A stretch of DNA of 64,000 nt from Streptomyces sp. CB09001. GTDB lineage: Bacteria > Actinomycetota > Actinomycetes > Streptomycetales > Streptomycetaceae. Where the stretch lies: assembly GCF_003369795.1 (NCBI RefSeq), contig NZ_CP026730.1, positions 3,768,501 through 3,832,500 on the forward strand, in the 5' to 3' direction. Shown piece after piece: positions 1 to 10,324 of the stretch (positions within the stretch are counted from its first letter, which is position 1; each line of letters opens with the position of its first letter). A program made the translations under genes and the position numbers. Under the pieces are notes generated by a model that did no database searches, was not told the origin of the DNA, and was given only the letters and a program-made list of their open reading frames with translations.

Positions 1-1177
1 CGCCCTTGCCGACGGGCCCCGCCTCCAGCGTCCCGTCCACCGCGGAGAGCCGCTCCCGCAGCCCCGCGAGCCCGGAGCCGCCCGAGCCCGCCGGGGGTCC
101 CTCTCCCGTCGCCTCGGCCACCCCGTCGTTCTCCACCGTCAGCACCGCACGTCCTTCCGACATCCGCACCGTCACAGCGACCTTCTTGGCGTCCCCGTGC
201 CGCAGCACGTTCGTGGTCGCCTCCCGCACCACCCAGCCGAGCGCCGACTGCACCTCGGGGGGCAGGCCGGACGTGTCCCCGGTGACCTTCGCGGCGATGC
301 CCGCCGCCGAGAGCACTCCCCGGGCGCCGGCCAGTTCGACCTCCAGGGCGGCCTCCCGGTAGCCGCGCACGACGTCCCGGACCTCGCGCTGCGACTCCTG
401 GGCGATGCGCTGCACCTCGATCATCTGCTCCACCGCCTCGGGCCGCCCGCGCCGGGACAGCTGGACGGCCAGCTCGCTCTTGAGCGCGATCACCGCCAGG
501 TTCCGGCCCATCACGTCGTGCAGGTCCCGGCCGAACCGCAGCCGCTCCTCGGCGACCGCGAGCCTGACCCGGGTCTCCTTGGCGTCGTCGAGCGCGTAGA
601 CCGCGTTGAGCAGCCAGAGGGAGAAGATCGAGGTGACGGCGAGGAACCCGCCGGTCACCATCACCAGGCCGGCCAGCACGACCGACGCGAGCAGGGGCAT
701 CTCCAGCGGGAACGTCAGGAGCCCGGCGCCCACCGCGAAGGCCCCGACGACGGCGACCCTGCGCCGCCACCCCCGCAACCCGAGCGTGATGACACCGGCG
801 GCGTAGCACAGGACCCCGCCGTAGACCGAGCCCGCCGCGGTCTCCACCTCACCGGACGGTCCGCGCTCCGCGATCACGACCGCGGTGACCGAGACGACGG
901 CGGAGACGACGACGAGCGCCCACATCTGCCGCACGGGCTGCGGGCGCCGCCCGCGCGTCCAGTCCAGCGCCCGGGACGAGACCAGCATGCAGACCGCTGC
1001 GTGCGCGGTGACCAGCAGGCACAGCACGGTGGCGAGCCCCGCGCCGGTCCGGCCGTAGGCGGACACCCCCAGCGCCAGGATCTCGATGACCCCGAAGAAG
1101 TGGAACGACCACCGCGTGTACGTCTCCACCTTCTCCGGCGTGCTCTTGACCCGCCACCATCCGCCCGGCCTGCGCAT
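1..1177 (-). CDS. Two-component sensor histidine kinase, partial (C-terminus beyond the left edge)
   Basis: Membrane sensor kinase of the HisKA_3 (DesK/NarX) family; it autophosphorylates on His and passes phosphate to a response regulator that should lie just outside the window. About the first 190 residues hold several hydrophobic helices (for example around residues 25-60 and 75-105). The phospho-acceptor box RDLHD puts His near residue 220, followed by the family's typical dimerisation helices. The ATP-binding domain shows the N-box (REATTNVLRHG) and a G-box (GSGLRGLRERL) before the cut. The ATG at 1177 begins MRRPGGWWRV. It lies 47 bp downstream of the ABC permease on the same strand, so it is probably the third gene of an exporter-sensor operon, a common Streptomyces arrangement for lantibiotic or cell-envelope stress exporters. 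The signal sensed cannot be read from the sequence. Confidence 0.88.
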   Translation of the reverse strand, partial: MRRPGGWWRVKSTPEKVETYTRWSFHFFGVIEILALGVSAYGRTGAGLATVLCLLVTAHAAVCMLVSSRALDWTRGRRPQPVRQMWALVVVSAVVSVTAVVIAERGPSGEVETAAGSVYGGVLCYAAGVITLGLRGWRRRVAVVGAFAVGAGLLTFPLEMPLLASVVLAGLVMVTGGFLAVTSIFSLWLLNAVYALDDAKETRVRLAVAEERLRFGRDLHDVMGRNLAVIALKSELAVQLSRRGRPEAVEQMIEVQRIAQESQREVRDVVRGYREAALEVELAGARGVLSAAGIAAKVTGDTSGLPPEVQSALGWVVREATTNVLRHGDAKKVAVTVRMSEGRAVLTVENDGVAEATGEGPPAGSGGSGLAGLRERLSAVDGTLEAGPVGKG

Positions 1178-1224
1178 CCGTCCGCCACTCCCGCTCGACT
1201 CGCACCTCAGTCACGTCAGTCACG

Positions 1225-2040
1225 TCAGTGCCGCGGCTCCCACCGGAACCGCCGCCGTACAGCAAACACCGCCAGGACGGTCCAGGCCACCGCCGTCGCC
1301 GCGGCGCCCAGCGTCTCGGCCGCCGACAGGTCGCCGGTCCAGCCGCCGCGCACCAGGGTGACGACCGGGGTCAGCGGCAGCAGCTCGCAGACCGAGGCCA
1401 CCCGGTCGGGCAGCAGCTCCAGCGGGAAGAACAGGCCGGAGGCGAGCATCGAGACGAACGTGAACGGCAGCGGCGTGACCTGCGCGCTCTCCCCGGTCCT
1501 GGTGAAGCTCGCGGTGACGGCCGCGAGCGCGGCGCACATCACCAGGCCCAGCAGCAGGCCGACGACGCTCAGCAGGGGTGCCGACGGCGCCGGCAGGTCG
1601 AGTAGGACCGCGCAGCCCACCGCGAGCAGCAGGGACTGCACGAGCCCGCTGAGCACGGCCGGCAGGGCGGAGCCGGCGAGGATCTCCGCGTCCCGCAGCT
1701 CGCCGGTGCGCAGCCGCTTGAGGACGAGTTCCTCGCGCCGGACGACGAAGACGCCGACGAGGGCCGAGTAGACGGCGAACAGCAGGGAGAAGCCGATCGC
1801 GGCGGGCAGCACGAGCGTGCCGATGGTCAGCCCCGCCTTGCCGAGGTCCATCTCCTCGGCTCCCGCCCGCACGCTGAACGGCATCACGAACGGGATGAAC
1901 AGCGCGGCGAAGACGGTGCCCTTGTTCCGCCCGAGCAGGGTCAGCTCGGCGCGCGCGAGGGCGGTCATGCGGCTCCTCGGCGTGGTGACCGCCGTCCGGG
2001 CGGGACCCTTCGCGCGGGCCGGTGCGTCCGTGGCGCTCAT
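1225..2040 (-). CDS. ABC-2 type transporter permease
   Basis: Predicted 271-aa membrane subunit of an ABC exporter. After a cytoplasmic N-terminus (MSATDAPARAKG) there are about six hydrophobic segments, the usual ABC-2 membrane topology. The ATG at 2040 overlaps the stop of the ATPase gene by 4 bp (ATGA), so the two are translationally coupled and should form one complex. The substrate is unknown; drug, lipid or peptide export is the family norm. The open frame continues much further upstream, but that part is a shadow of the ATPase gene. Confidence 0.88.
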   Translation of the reverse strand: MSATDAPARAKGPARTAVTTPRSRMTALARAELTLLGRNKGTVFAALFIPFVMPFSVRAGAEEMDLGKAGLTIGTLVLPAAIGFSLLFAVYSALVGVFVVRREELVLKRLRTGELRDAEILAGSALPAVLSGLVQSLLLAVGCAVLLDLPAPSAPLLSVVGLLLGLVMCAALAAVTASFTRTGESAQVTPLPFTFVSMLASGLFFPLELLPDRVASVCELLPLTPVVTLVRGGWTGDLSAAETLGAAATAVAWTVLAVFAVRRRFRWEPRH

Positions 2041-3017
2041 GCCGCGTACTCCTTCTCCGTCGTGTCCTTCGTGGTGCCGTCCGACCTCGCCGACACCTTC
2101 TTGGCGATGCTGAGGAAGGCCTCCTCCAGGGACGCCGAGCGCACGTCCAGACGGCGCAGCTCCACCGCGGCCTGCGCGGCCCACACCAGCAGGCCGGTGG
2201 CCGCGCGCTGGAGTTCCCGGGTGCGCAGCTTCACCGTCCGGCCGTCGATCTCGTGGTCGCTCACGCCGAGTTCGCCGAGCGGCGGCAGGTCGCCCACGAA
2301 GTAGCCGTCGGGCAGTTCGAAGGAGATGTGGGACGGCTGAGCGGCGGTCACCTCGGCCGGAGTGCCGGTCGCGGCGATCCGGCCGTCGTGCATGATCGCG
2401 AGCCGGTCGGCGAGGTGCTCGGCCTCCTCCAGGTAGTGCGTGGTCAGCAGCACCGTCGCGCCCTGGTCGCGCAGGGCCCCGACCAACTCCCAGGTGTCCC
2501 GGCGGCCTTCGGCGTCCAGGCCGGTGCTGGGCTCGTCGAGGAAGAGCACCTCGGGGTCGCCGAGCAGCGCGAGCGCCAGGTCCAGGCGGCGCCGCTGGCC
2601 CCCGGACAGCTGCTTCACGCGGGTGTCGGTCTTCGACTCCAGACCGACCAGCGCCAGCACCTCGGCCGGCGGCCGGGCACCGCTCACGCACCCCGCCCAC
2701 ATCCGTGCCGTCTCGGCGACCGTCAGCTCGGAGGGGAAGCCGCCCTCCTGGAGCATGACCCCGGTGCGGGGGCGCACCGCGGCCCGCTCGGTGTACGGGT
2801 CGTGCCCGAGGACCCGTACCCGCCCGCCGGCCGGAGCGGCCAGCCCCTCCAGCAGCTCGACCGTCGACGTCTTGCCGGCGCCATTGGTGCCGAGCAGGGC
2901 GAAGACCTCACCGCGGCGCACGGAGAAGTCGATTCCGCGCACGGCCTCGAACCCGCCCCCGTACACACGCCGAAGGTCGGTGACCTCAATCACGTGTTCG
3001 TGCTCGTTCGTTTGCAT
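2037..3017 (-). CDS. ABC transporter ATP-binding protein
   Basis: ATPase subunit (326 aa) that powers the adjacent permease. Walker A is GTNGAGKT at residues 43-50. The signature LSGGQRRRLDLALALL, Walker B LFLDEPSTGLD and the switch-His region (LLTTHYLEEAEHLADR) follow in normal order. The roughly 80 residues after the core domain match the C-terminal extension of DrrA/CcmA-type exporters. The start is ATG (MQTNEHEHVIEV). It is first of three co-directional genes (ATPase, permease, sensor kinase). Confidence 0.92.
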   Translation of the reverse strand: MQTNEHEHVIEVTDLRRVYGGGFEAVRGIDFSVRRGEVFALLGTNGAGKTSTVELLEGLAAPAGGRVRVLGHDPYTERAAVRPRTGVMLQEGGFPSELTVAETARMWAGCVSGARPPAEVLALVGLESKTDTRVKQLSGGQRRRLDLALALLGDPEVLFLDEPSTGLDAEGRRDTWELVGALRDQGATVLLTTHYLEEAEHLADRLAIMHDGRIAATGTPAEVTAAQPSHISFELPDGYFVGDLPPLGELGVSDHEIDGRTVKLRTRELQRAATGLLVWAAQAAVELRRLDVRSASLEEAFLSIAKKVSARSDGTTKDTTEKEYAA

Positions 3018-3135
3018 GCTTCGAGCATTCCGGCGCGCGGGGCGGGACGACAGTGCGGCCCGTCATCACCCGGCATGACAAATGTCAGGCGCGGACCGCG
3101 GTGTGTGTGGGCGGGCCCGGGGACCGAACGCACGA

Positions 3136-3166
3136 AAAGACCCCGGTCCTGGAGGACCGGGGTCTG
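3136..3166 (-). terminator. Intrinsic terminator after tRNA-Gly(GCC)
   Basis: A GC-rich inverted repeat (ACCCCGGTCC / GGACCGGGGT with a 4-nt loop) followed on the minus strand by TTTTC. It sits just downstream of the minus-strand tRNA-Gly gene and would end the tRNA transcript. Confidence 0.8.
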
Positions 3167-3173
3167 ATTCCCG

Positions 3174-3246
3174 AGCGGACGACGAGGCTCGAACTCGCGA
3201 CCTCAACCTTGGCAAGGTTGCGCTCTACCAACTGAGCTACGTCCGC
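3174..3246 (-). tRNA. tRNA-Gly (anticodon GCC)
   Basis: A 73-nt canonical tRNA on the minus strand. The acceptor arm GCGGACG pairs with CGTCCGC, the D-loop contains GG, the anticodon loop is CTTGCCAAG-like with GCC at 34-36, and the T-loop is TTCGAGC. It reads GGC/GGU, the main glycine codons at this GC content. It is useful as the normal reference for the unusual tRNA-Gly just upstream. Confidence 0.95.
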
Positions 3247-3326
3247 ATTGCCCCCGACCGGCCTTCACCGATCGGTGCGAGCATCAGCCTACCTGATCCA
3301 ATCGAGTGGCCGGTACGGCGATGCAG

Positions 3327-3398
3327 AGCGGGTGACAGGAATTGCACACTGCGCCTTCCCCCTGGAAGGGGGATGTTCTACTACTGAACTACACCCGC
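3327..3398 (-). tRNA. tRNA-Gly (anticodon UCC), structurally atypical
   Basis: A 72-nt cloverleaf on the minus strand. The acceptor GCGGGTG/CACCCGC pairs perfectly, the D-stem is GTTC/GAAC, and the anticodon stem TCCCC/GGGGA carries loop CTTCCAG, giving anticodon UCC. The elbow is abnormal. The D-loop is AGTAGTA, with A where G18 is expected. The T-loop is TGCAATT instead of TTCRANY, so position 55 is G rather than U/pseudouridine. The normal 5-bp T-stem (CAGTG against CCTGT) is almost unpaired; a shifted 4-bp GCAG/CTGT stem with a 10-nt loop is possible. Both partners of the universal 18-55 contact are changed. It may be a non-ribosomal glycine donor, a weak decoder of GGA, or decaying. Confidence 0.82.
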
Positions 3399-3550
3399 AT
3401 GTTCCGTGAGCTGGGCCTTTCGGCCTCGCCCCTCGGCGTGCTCCAGACTTTAGCTGATCACCCGGGGTGCCGCGCAAGTCGGTTGCCGCCAGGGGCGGCT
3501 GAGCGGCCGTCGGCCGCCCCCGCCGGACACCGGCTCACTGGACGCACGGC

Positions 3551-3868
3551 TCACCGCGCCTCGGCGAACGCCTCGTACACCTTCTTCGGGATCCGGCCCC
3601 GCGCGGGCACGTCCATCTTGTTCGCCTGGGCCCAGGCGCGGACCGCCGCCGGGTCGGGGGCGACCTCCGTCTGCCGGTAGGCCCTGCCGGACCGGGAGCG
3701 CTTGCGGCCGGCCGAGACGTACGGCTCGAGCGCCTTGCGCAGTTTCCGGGCATTGGCTTCGTTCAGGTCGATCTCGTACATCCGGCCGTCGACTCCGAAG
3801 GCGATCGTCTCCGCCGCTTCCGAGCCGTCGATGTCGTCAAAGAGAGTGACCACGACACGCTGCGCCAC
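3551..3868 (-). CDS. lsrL: Lsr2-family nucleoid-associated protein (LsrL-like paralogue)
   Basis: A 105-aa xenogeneic-silencer-type DNA-binding protein. The N-terminal half (MAQRVVVTLFDDIDGSEAAETIAFGVDG...) is the beta-rich Lsr2 dimerisation domain. The C-terminal half has the helix RAWAQANKMDVP followed by the AT-hook-like Arg90-Gly91-Arg92, which inserts in the minor groove of AT-rich DNA in Lsr2. The start is GTG at 3868 with GAAGGGA upstream. Its position next to purS matches, from memory, the second Streptomyces Lsr2 paralogue. Its upstream region is unusually AT-rich for this genome, which would suit autoregulation. Confidence 0.92.
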   Translation of the reverse strand: MAQRVVVTLFDDIDGSEAAETIAFGVDGRMYEIDLNEANARKLRKALEPYVSAGRKRSRSGRAYRQTEVAPDPAAVRAWAQANKMDVPARGRIPKKVYEAFAEAR

Positions 3869-4218
3869 GAATATCGGTCCCTTCGTGCGGCATCTCCGCG
3901 ATGACGTGCCCGAACGTGTCGAGACGTCGCGATGATGCCGACTGTTCGCCTGTAATTGGGCAAAGTATCGGCTAATGACATTTCATTTGTACAGTGCCCG
4001 GCATTGCAATGGGAAGACCGACTAAATCTGCCCGCGTGTCCGTTGGGCAATAGGTGTCCGCGCTCGATCCCGGATCTTTCCCGAAGCTTTTCGTGACCGC
4101 CCCCTCCCGATGCCGAATCGTGACTGGGCTCACGTAGTTTCCTCCAAGGCTACGCGCGTAGAAATTTTGTACGGGTAGTCTGAAGGAACCTGCTCAGCAC
4201 CACACACCGGGAGTGCCA
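3869..4218. other. Intergenic region between lsrL and purS (divergent promoters)
   Basis: These 350 bp between divergently transcribed genes must hold both promoters. The stretch about 3950-4045 is clearly richer in A/T than its surroundings (for example GTAATTGGGCAAAGTATCGG). This makes it a plausible Lsr2/LsrL binding zone. I could not assign convincing -35/-10 pairs and see no gene here. Confidence 0.5.
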
Positions 4219-4491
4219 GTGGCACGCGTCGTAGTCGACGTCATGCTCAAGCCGGAGATCCTCGACCCCCAGGGCCAGGCGGTGCAGCGCGCACTGCCGC
4301 GACTGGGTTTCGAAGGGATCTCGGACGTCCGTCAGGGAAAGCGATTCGAACTGGAAGTGGACGGGCCGGTCGACGACGCCGCCCTCGCCCGCATCCATGA
4401 TCTTGCGGAATCCTTCCTCGCCAACACCGTGATCGAGGACTTCACCGTCAAGGTCGAGTCCGAGGACGTGGTCGCGGGGGCCGCGAAGTGA
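4219..4491 (+). CDS. purS: Phosphoribosylformylglycinamidine synthase subunit PurS
   Basis: A 90-aa small subunit of the three-part FGAM synthase (PurS-PurQ-PurL) in step four of purine synthesis. It bridges PurQ and PurL and helps channel ammonia. The protein begins [22 protein letters not shown], typical of PurS. I chose GTG at 4219 because GGGAG lies 5 nt upstream; a GTG at 4213 in the same frame would add only two residues. Its stop overlaps the purQ start by 4 bp, so the genes are coupled. Confidence 0.93.
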   Translation: MARVVVDVMLKPEILDPQGQAVQRALPRLGFEGISDVRQGKRFELEVDGPVDDAALARIHDLAESFLANTVIEDFTVKVESEDVVAGAAK

Positions 4492-5164
4492 CCGCTCGTA
4501 TTGGCGTCGTCACTTTCCCCGGCAGTCTCGACGACCGGGACACGCAGCGCGCGATCCGCGTCGCCGGCGCCGAACCCGTCGCTCTCTGGCACAAGGACAA
4601 GGACCTCAAGCAGGTCGACGCCGTGGTGCTGTGCGGCGGTTTCTCGTACGGCGATTATCTGCGCGCCGGTGCCATCGCGCGCTTCTCGCCGGTGATGGAC
4701 ACCGTCATCGACCAGGCGAAGGCCGGGCTGCCGGTGCTGGGCATCTGCAACGGCTTCCAGATCCTCACCGAGGCCCATCTGCTGCCGGGCGGCATGCTGG
4801 GCAACGACCACCTGCACTTCATCTGCCGCGACCAGAAGCTGCGGGTGGAGAACGCGGACACCTCCTGGACCAGCGACTACACCGCAGGCCAGGAGATCCA
4901 CATCCCGCTGAAGAACATGGACGGCCGCTACGTCGCCGACCGGCGCACGCTGGACGAGCTGGAGGCCGAGGGGCGGGTGGCCTTCCGCTACCTGGACATG
5001 AACCCCAACGGCTCGCTCAACGACATCGCGGGCATCTCCAACGCCGCCGGGAACGTCGTCGGCCTCATGCCGCACCCCGAGCACGCCGTCGAGTCGCTGA
5101 TCGGTACGGGCCGTACCGACGGCCTGCCGTTCTTCACCTCGATCCTCAAGAAGCTGGTCAACGC

Positions 5165-5168
<4 letters not shown>
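4488..5168 (+). CDS. purQ: Phosphoribosylformylglycinamidine synthase subunit PurQ (glutaminase)
   Basis: A 226-aa class I glutamine amidotransferase that releases ammonia from glutamine for FGAM synthesis. The nucleophile is Cys87 in GICNGFQIL; His196 and Glu198 in MPHPEH complete the triad. The start overlaps purS by 4 bp and the end overlaps purL by 4 bp, so all three subunits are made from one coupled message. Confidence 0.96.
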
Positions 5169-7423
<2,255 letters not shown>

Positions 7424-7442
7424 TAGCCCGTCCCCGAGAGTC

Positions 7443-7478
7443 CGAGGTCCCGTCCGGTTGGTTCCGGGCGGGACCTCG
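7443..7478 (+). terminator. Terminator after the purSQL operon
   Basis: Inverted repeat CGAGGTCCCG / CGGGACCTCG, extended by CC/GG pairs around a short T-rich loop. It lies 20 bp after the purL stop. There is only a weak T tract (TCGTTTC) after it, as is usual in Streptomyces. Confidence 0.7.
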
Positions 7479-7586
7479 TCGTTTCACCGGGCGTCCGTCG
7501 ACGAACTCCAGGGTGACGGTCTCGGGGGCGCCGCGAGGGCCGGATCCCGGGCCGGCCGCGGGTACGGGTGATCCACGGCCCAGCAG

Positions 7587-7615
7587 TTGCACGTAATTAC
7601 GTACTTCCGTAATCT
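7587..7615 (+). promoter_or_regulatory. Promoter with overlapping palindromic operator of the ArsR-like gene
   Basis: TTGCAC (7587-7592), a 17-bp spacer, then TAATCT (7610-7615) form a good housekeeping promoter. Inside it is the inverted repeat ATTACG-N6-CGTAAT (7596-7613). The GTG start at 7623 is 7 nt after the -10, so the mRNA is probably leaderless. An operator covering the promoter fits autorepression by the ArsR-like protein. Confidence 0.68.
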
Positions 7616-7622
7616 CGTAGGG

Positions 7623-8126
7623 GTGGAGCAACTGGAACACCGCGTGGCCGACCTCGAACGGCGTCTCGCCGTGCTGGAAGCCGCCGACCGCCCCGCACCT
7701 CGCGTGCAGGAGGGCGACCTGTGGGCCCTGGAAGGGCTGGAGGCGCAGCTCACGGAGCTGGGGGCGGAAGCCGGAGGCGTCCTGTTCACCGGGTCCGTTC
7801 GCCTGCCGACCGGGGAGCGGTACGCCTGGCAGCACGGCGCGCTCACCGACGGCCTGCTGGACCTCGACTGGGCCGAGGCCGCCGAGGTGTTCGCCGCGCT
7901 CGGACACCCCGTGCGGCTGCGGCTGCTGCGCGAGGTGCTGGGCGGCCGGCGCACCGCCGCCGAGCTGGCCGAGCTGGCAGGGATGGGCACGACCGGCCAG
8001 GTCTACCACCACCTGCGCCAGCTCACCGGCGCCGGCTGGCTGCACACCACCTGCCGGGGCCGCCACGAGGTGCCGCCGGGGCGGGTCGTACCGCTGCTGG
8101 TGGTGCTGTCGACTGCGCGGAACTGA
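7623..8126 (+). CDS. ArsR-type winged-helix transcriptional regulator
   Basis: A 167-aa predicted DNA-binding repressor. The N-terminus (VEQLEHRVADLERRLAVLEAA) is a heptad-like coiled coil. The C-terminal half has the ArsR/HTH_20 pattern: ALGHPVRLRLLREVLGGRRTAAELAELAGMGTTGQVYHHLRQL, with VYHHLRQL as recognition helix. No metal-binding Cys pair is visible, so this is probably not a metal sensor. I prefer GTG at 7623 because promoter elements sit just upstream; a TTG at 7587 in frame would place the start inside the -35. The M23 peptidase gene follows and may be its target. Confidence 0.82.
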   Translation: MEQLEHRVADLERRLAVLEAADRPAPRVQEGDLWALEGLEAQLTELGAEAGGVLFTGSVRLPTGERYAWQHGALTDGLLDLDWAEAAEVFAALGHPVRLRLLREVLGGRRTAAELAELAGMGTTGQVYHHLRQLTGAGWLHTTCRGRHEVPPGRVVPLLVVLSTARN

Positions 8127-8188
8127 CCGGGACGGTCAGGACCGTCAGGACCGTCAGGAACAACGTCACGAGCGAGGGGGAAGGACCG

Positions 8189-9040
8189 ATGTCCGTACGC
8201 AAGCTCGCCATGATCACCTTCCGGGTGTTGCAGCTCGCCTTCCTGGCCCTGGTGGCCGTCGGCGTCCTCTTCGACCCCGGAATCCCCTGGTGGTGCGTCT
8301 TCCTGCCGCTGGTCCTCGCCTACGTCCTGATCGCCGTGGTCAACCGGTGGAACGGCGGCACCCCCGACGCGCCCGGCAGGTCCCGCGAGCCCGTCGAGGT
8401 CGCCCCGCCCGTCACCGGCCGCTGGTCCGCGCTGAACAGCCCGGCCGACCGCACCCCGAGCCACGGCGTCCACGCCTACGGACAGACCTTCGCCATCGAC
8501 CTCGTCGCCGAACCGGAGCCCGGCGCCCGCCCCGGCTTCCGCGCCCTGTGGCCGCTCGCCCGGCGCCCCCGCGCCTTCCCGGCGTTCGGCGCCCCGCTCC
8601 TCGCGGTGGCCGACGGCACGGTCGTACGGGCCGACGACGGCCGGCGCGACCACCTGAGCCGCACCTCGCTGCCCGCACTGCTGTACCTGATGCTCGTCGA
8701 GGGCTCGGTGCGGGAGCTGGCGGGGGTCCGCCACATCGTCGGCAACCACCTCGTCCTCGACCTCGGCGAGGGCACCCACGCCCTCTACGCCCACGTCCAG
8801 CGAGGCTCCTTCGCCGTTCGCGAGGGCGACCGGGTCCGCGCCGGGCAGGTCCTCGCCCGGTGCGGCAACTCCGGCAACTCCACCGAGCCGCACGTCCACT
8901 TCCAGCTGATGGACGGACCCGACCCGGACGCCGCACGGGGCGTCCCCTTCACCTGGCGCGGCATCGGCGTCCCGCGCAACGGCGCGTTCCTCGACGTGGC
9001 GGAGGCCCCGCGGGCCGGGGTTGACCTCGAGCGCGGTTGA
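8189..9040 (+). CDS. Membrane-anchored M23 (LytM-like) peptidase domain protein
   Basis: A 283-aa protein with two N-terminal hydrophobic segments (residues about 9-26 and 32-50) and a C-terminal M23/duplicated hybrid motif domain. The zinc-ligand pattern HGVHAYGQTFAIDL (His...Asp) and the later HVHFQL (HxH) are both present, so endopeptidase activity is plausible. Family members cleave peptidoglycan cross-bridges. ATG at 8189 follows GGGGGAAGGA. The gene is 62 bp downstream of the ArsR-like gene and likely shares its transcript. Confidence 0.82.
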   Translation: MSVRKLAMITFRVLQLAFLALVAVGVLFDPGIPWWCVFLPLVLAYVLIAVVNRWNGGTPDAPGRSREPVEVAPPVTGRWSALNSPADRTPSHGVHAYGQTFAIDLVAEPEPGARPGFRALWPLARRPRAFPAFGAPLLAVADGTVVRADDGRRDHLSRTSLPALLYLMLVEGSVRELAGVRHIVGNHLVLDLGEGTHALYAHVQRGSFAVREGDRVRAGQVLARCGNSGNSTEPHVHFQLMDGPDPDAARGVPFTWRGIGVPRNGAFLDVAEAPRAGVDLERG

Positions 9041-9111
9041 GCTTCTAGGCTCGGCAGCGTCGAAGTCGACGTACCGGAGACGTACCGAAGGCGTACGGGA
9101 GGGGAGCGGTC

Positions 9112-9420
9112 ATGAGGACGCTGGTGCTGGGCAGGACCGGGCTCAGGGTGACGGCGGTGCTGGACACACTGCGCGCCGACGGGTTCGACGTGGAGGGGGT
9201 CACCACCGACGAGGAGGCCCGAAAGCTCCTGGAGTCGCGGGAGTTCGGCGTCATGGTCATCGGCGGGGGCGTGGGACCGGACTCCCGGGCCGCCCTCAAG
9301 GAGCTGGCGGCCGAGTGCGGGGTGCGGCGGGTGGTCGACGGCGCACTGACGGAGCCGTTCGACGTCTATGTGCGCCGGGTGTTCGAGCCGTTGATCCGGG
9401 AGACCGCGGCCGAGGGGTGA
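9112..9420 (+). CDS. Small Rossmann-like hypothetical protein
   Basis: A 102-aa protein, MRTLVLGRTGLRVTAVLDTLRADGFDVEGVTTDEEARKLLE..., with alternating beta/alpha pattern and a conserved-looking MVIGGGVGPDSR loop. It resembles a minimal Rossmann or receiver-like fold but lacks a recognisable catalytic or phospho-acceptor set. GGGAGGGGAGCGGTC gives a strong ribosome binding site before the ATG. The function is unknown. Confidence 0.72.
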   Translation: MRTLVLGRTGLRVTAVLDTLRADGFDVEGVTTDEEARKLLESREFGVMVIGGGVGPDSRAALKELAAECGVRRVVDGALTEPFDVYVRRVFEPLIRETAAEG

Positions 9421-9455
9421 GGCACCCACTCGCGCGCTCGCCTAGGCTCACCGCC

Positions 9456-10253
9456 ATGCCGCCCGCCGGAAAACGCCCCCGCGCCTACGACCCCGCCCGT
9501 ACCCGCACCGCCGTCCTCGCCCAGTTCGGTCACGTACGGGCGGCCGTCCGCACCCTCACCCCCGAGCAGCTCGGCCTGCCGACCCGGCTCGGGGACTGGA
9601 CCGTACGGGAGCTGGTCGCGCACGTCGGGATGGCGCTGACCGCCGTGGACCGGCTGCTGGACCAGCCCGAACCGGCACGGCAGGACGGCCGGCTGCTCGA
9701 CTGGCCCTTCGCCATCGCCGCCGACGCGGACGCCATCGCGGACACCGCCCGCCGGCTGGCCGCCGGGCACCCCGACCTCGACGCCCACCTCGCCGAGGCC
9801 GAGCGGCGCTTCACCGAGCGGCTCGACACCCACCCCGGGAGCCGGCTGCTCCCCACCAGCGCGGGCGCCCTGCCGCTGGCCGACTACGTCGTCACCCGCA
9901 CCGTGGAGCTGGTCGTGCACACCGACGACCTCACCGCCGCGGTGCCCGGCCTCGACATCCCCTACGACCGGCAGGCGCTGGCCGCCGCCACCCGGCTGCT
10001 GGCCGACGCGCTCGCCGTGAAGGCGCCCGGCGGCTCGACGGAGGTACGGATCCCGCCGTACGCCGTCGTGCAGTGCGTCGAGGGTCCCCGGCACACCCGG
10101 GGCACCCCGCCCAACGTCGTCGAGACCGACCCGCTGACCTGGATGCGGCTCGCCAGCGGGCGGCTGGCCTGGAAGGACGCCCTGGACGGGGCGAAGGTGA
10201 GCGCGAGCGGGGAGCGGGCCGACCTCGGGGCCCTGCTGCCGCTGCTGAGCTGA
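9456..10253 (+). CDS. Maleylpyruvate isomerase-family (DinB-like, mycothiol-dependent) protein
   Basis: A 265-aa protein with the MDMPI N-terminal four-helix domain: LTPEQLGLPTRLGDWTVRELVAHVGM carries the HxxxM-like metal/thiol region near residue 50, and TRTVELVVHTDDL gives the second set of ligands. The C-terminal 90 residues resemble the SCP2-like actinobacterial extension (ADALAVKAPGGSTEVRIPP ... DPLTWMRLASGRLAW). The family uses mycothiol, the actinobacterial thiol. The substrate is unknown. It starts at ATG 9456, 35 bp after the previous gene. Confidence 0.82.
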   Translation: MPPAGKRPRAYDPARTRTAVLAQFGHVRAAVRTLTPEQLGLPTRLGDWTVRELVAHVGMALTAVDRLLDQPEPARQDGRLLDWPFAIAADADAIADTARRLAAGHPDLDAHLAEAERRFTERLDTHPGSRLLPTSAGALPLADYVVTRTVELVVHTDDLTAAVPGLDIPYDRQALAAATRLLADALAVKAPGGSTEVRIPPYAVVQCVEGPRHTRGTPPNVVETDPLTWMRLASGRLAWKDALDGAKVSASGERADLGALLPLLS

Positions 10254-10324
10254 GCGAGGCCGGGGAGAAGCGGGGAACCGGAAGGACGACGGAACCGGAC
10301 CTTCCCCGTCTCCGTCGAATCGGC

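Noticed and set aside
4141..4218. Purine riboswitch or PurR-type box in front of purS
   Set aside because: I looked for a conserved three-stem riboswitch pattern or a palindromic PurBox and saw none.
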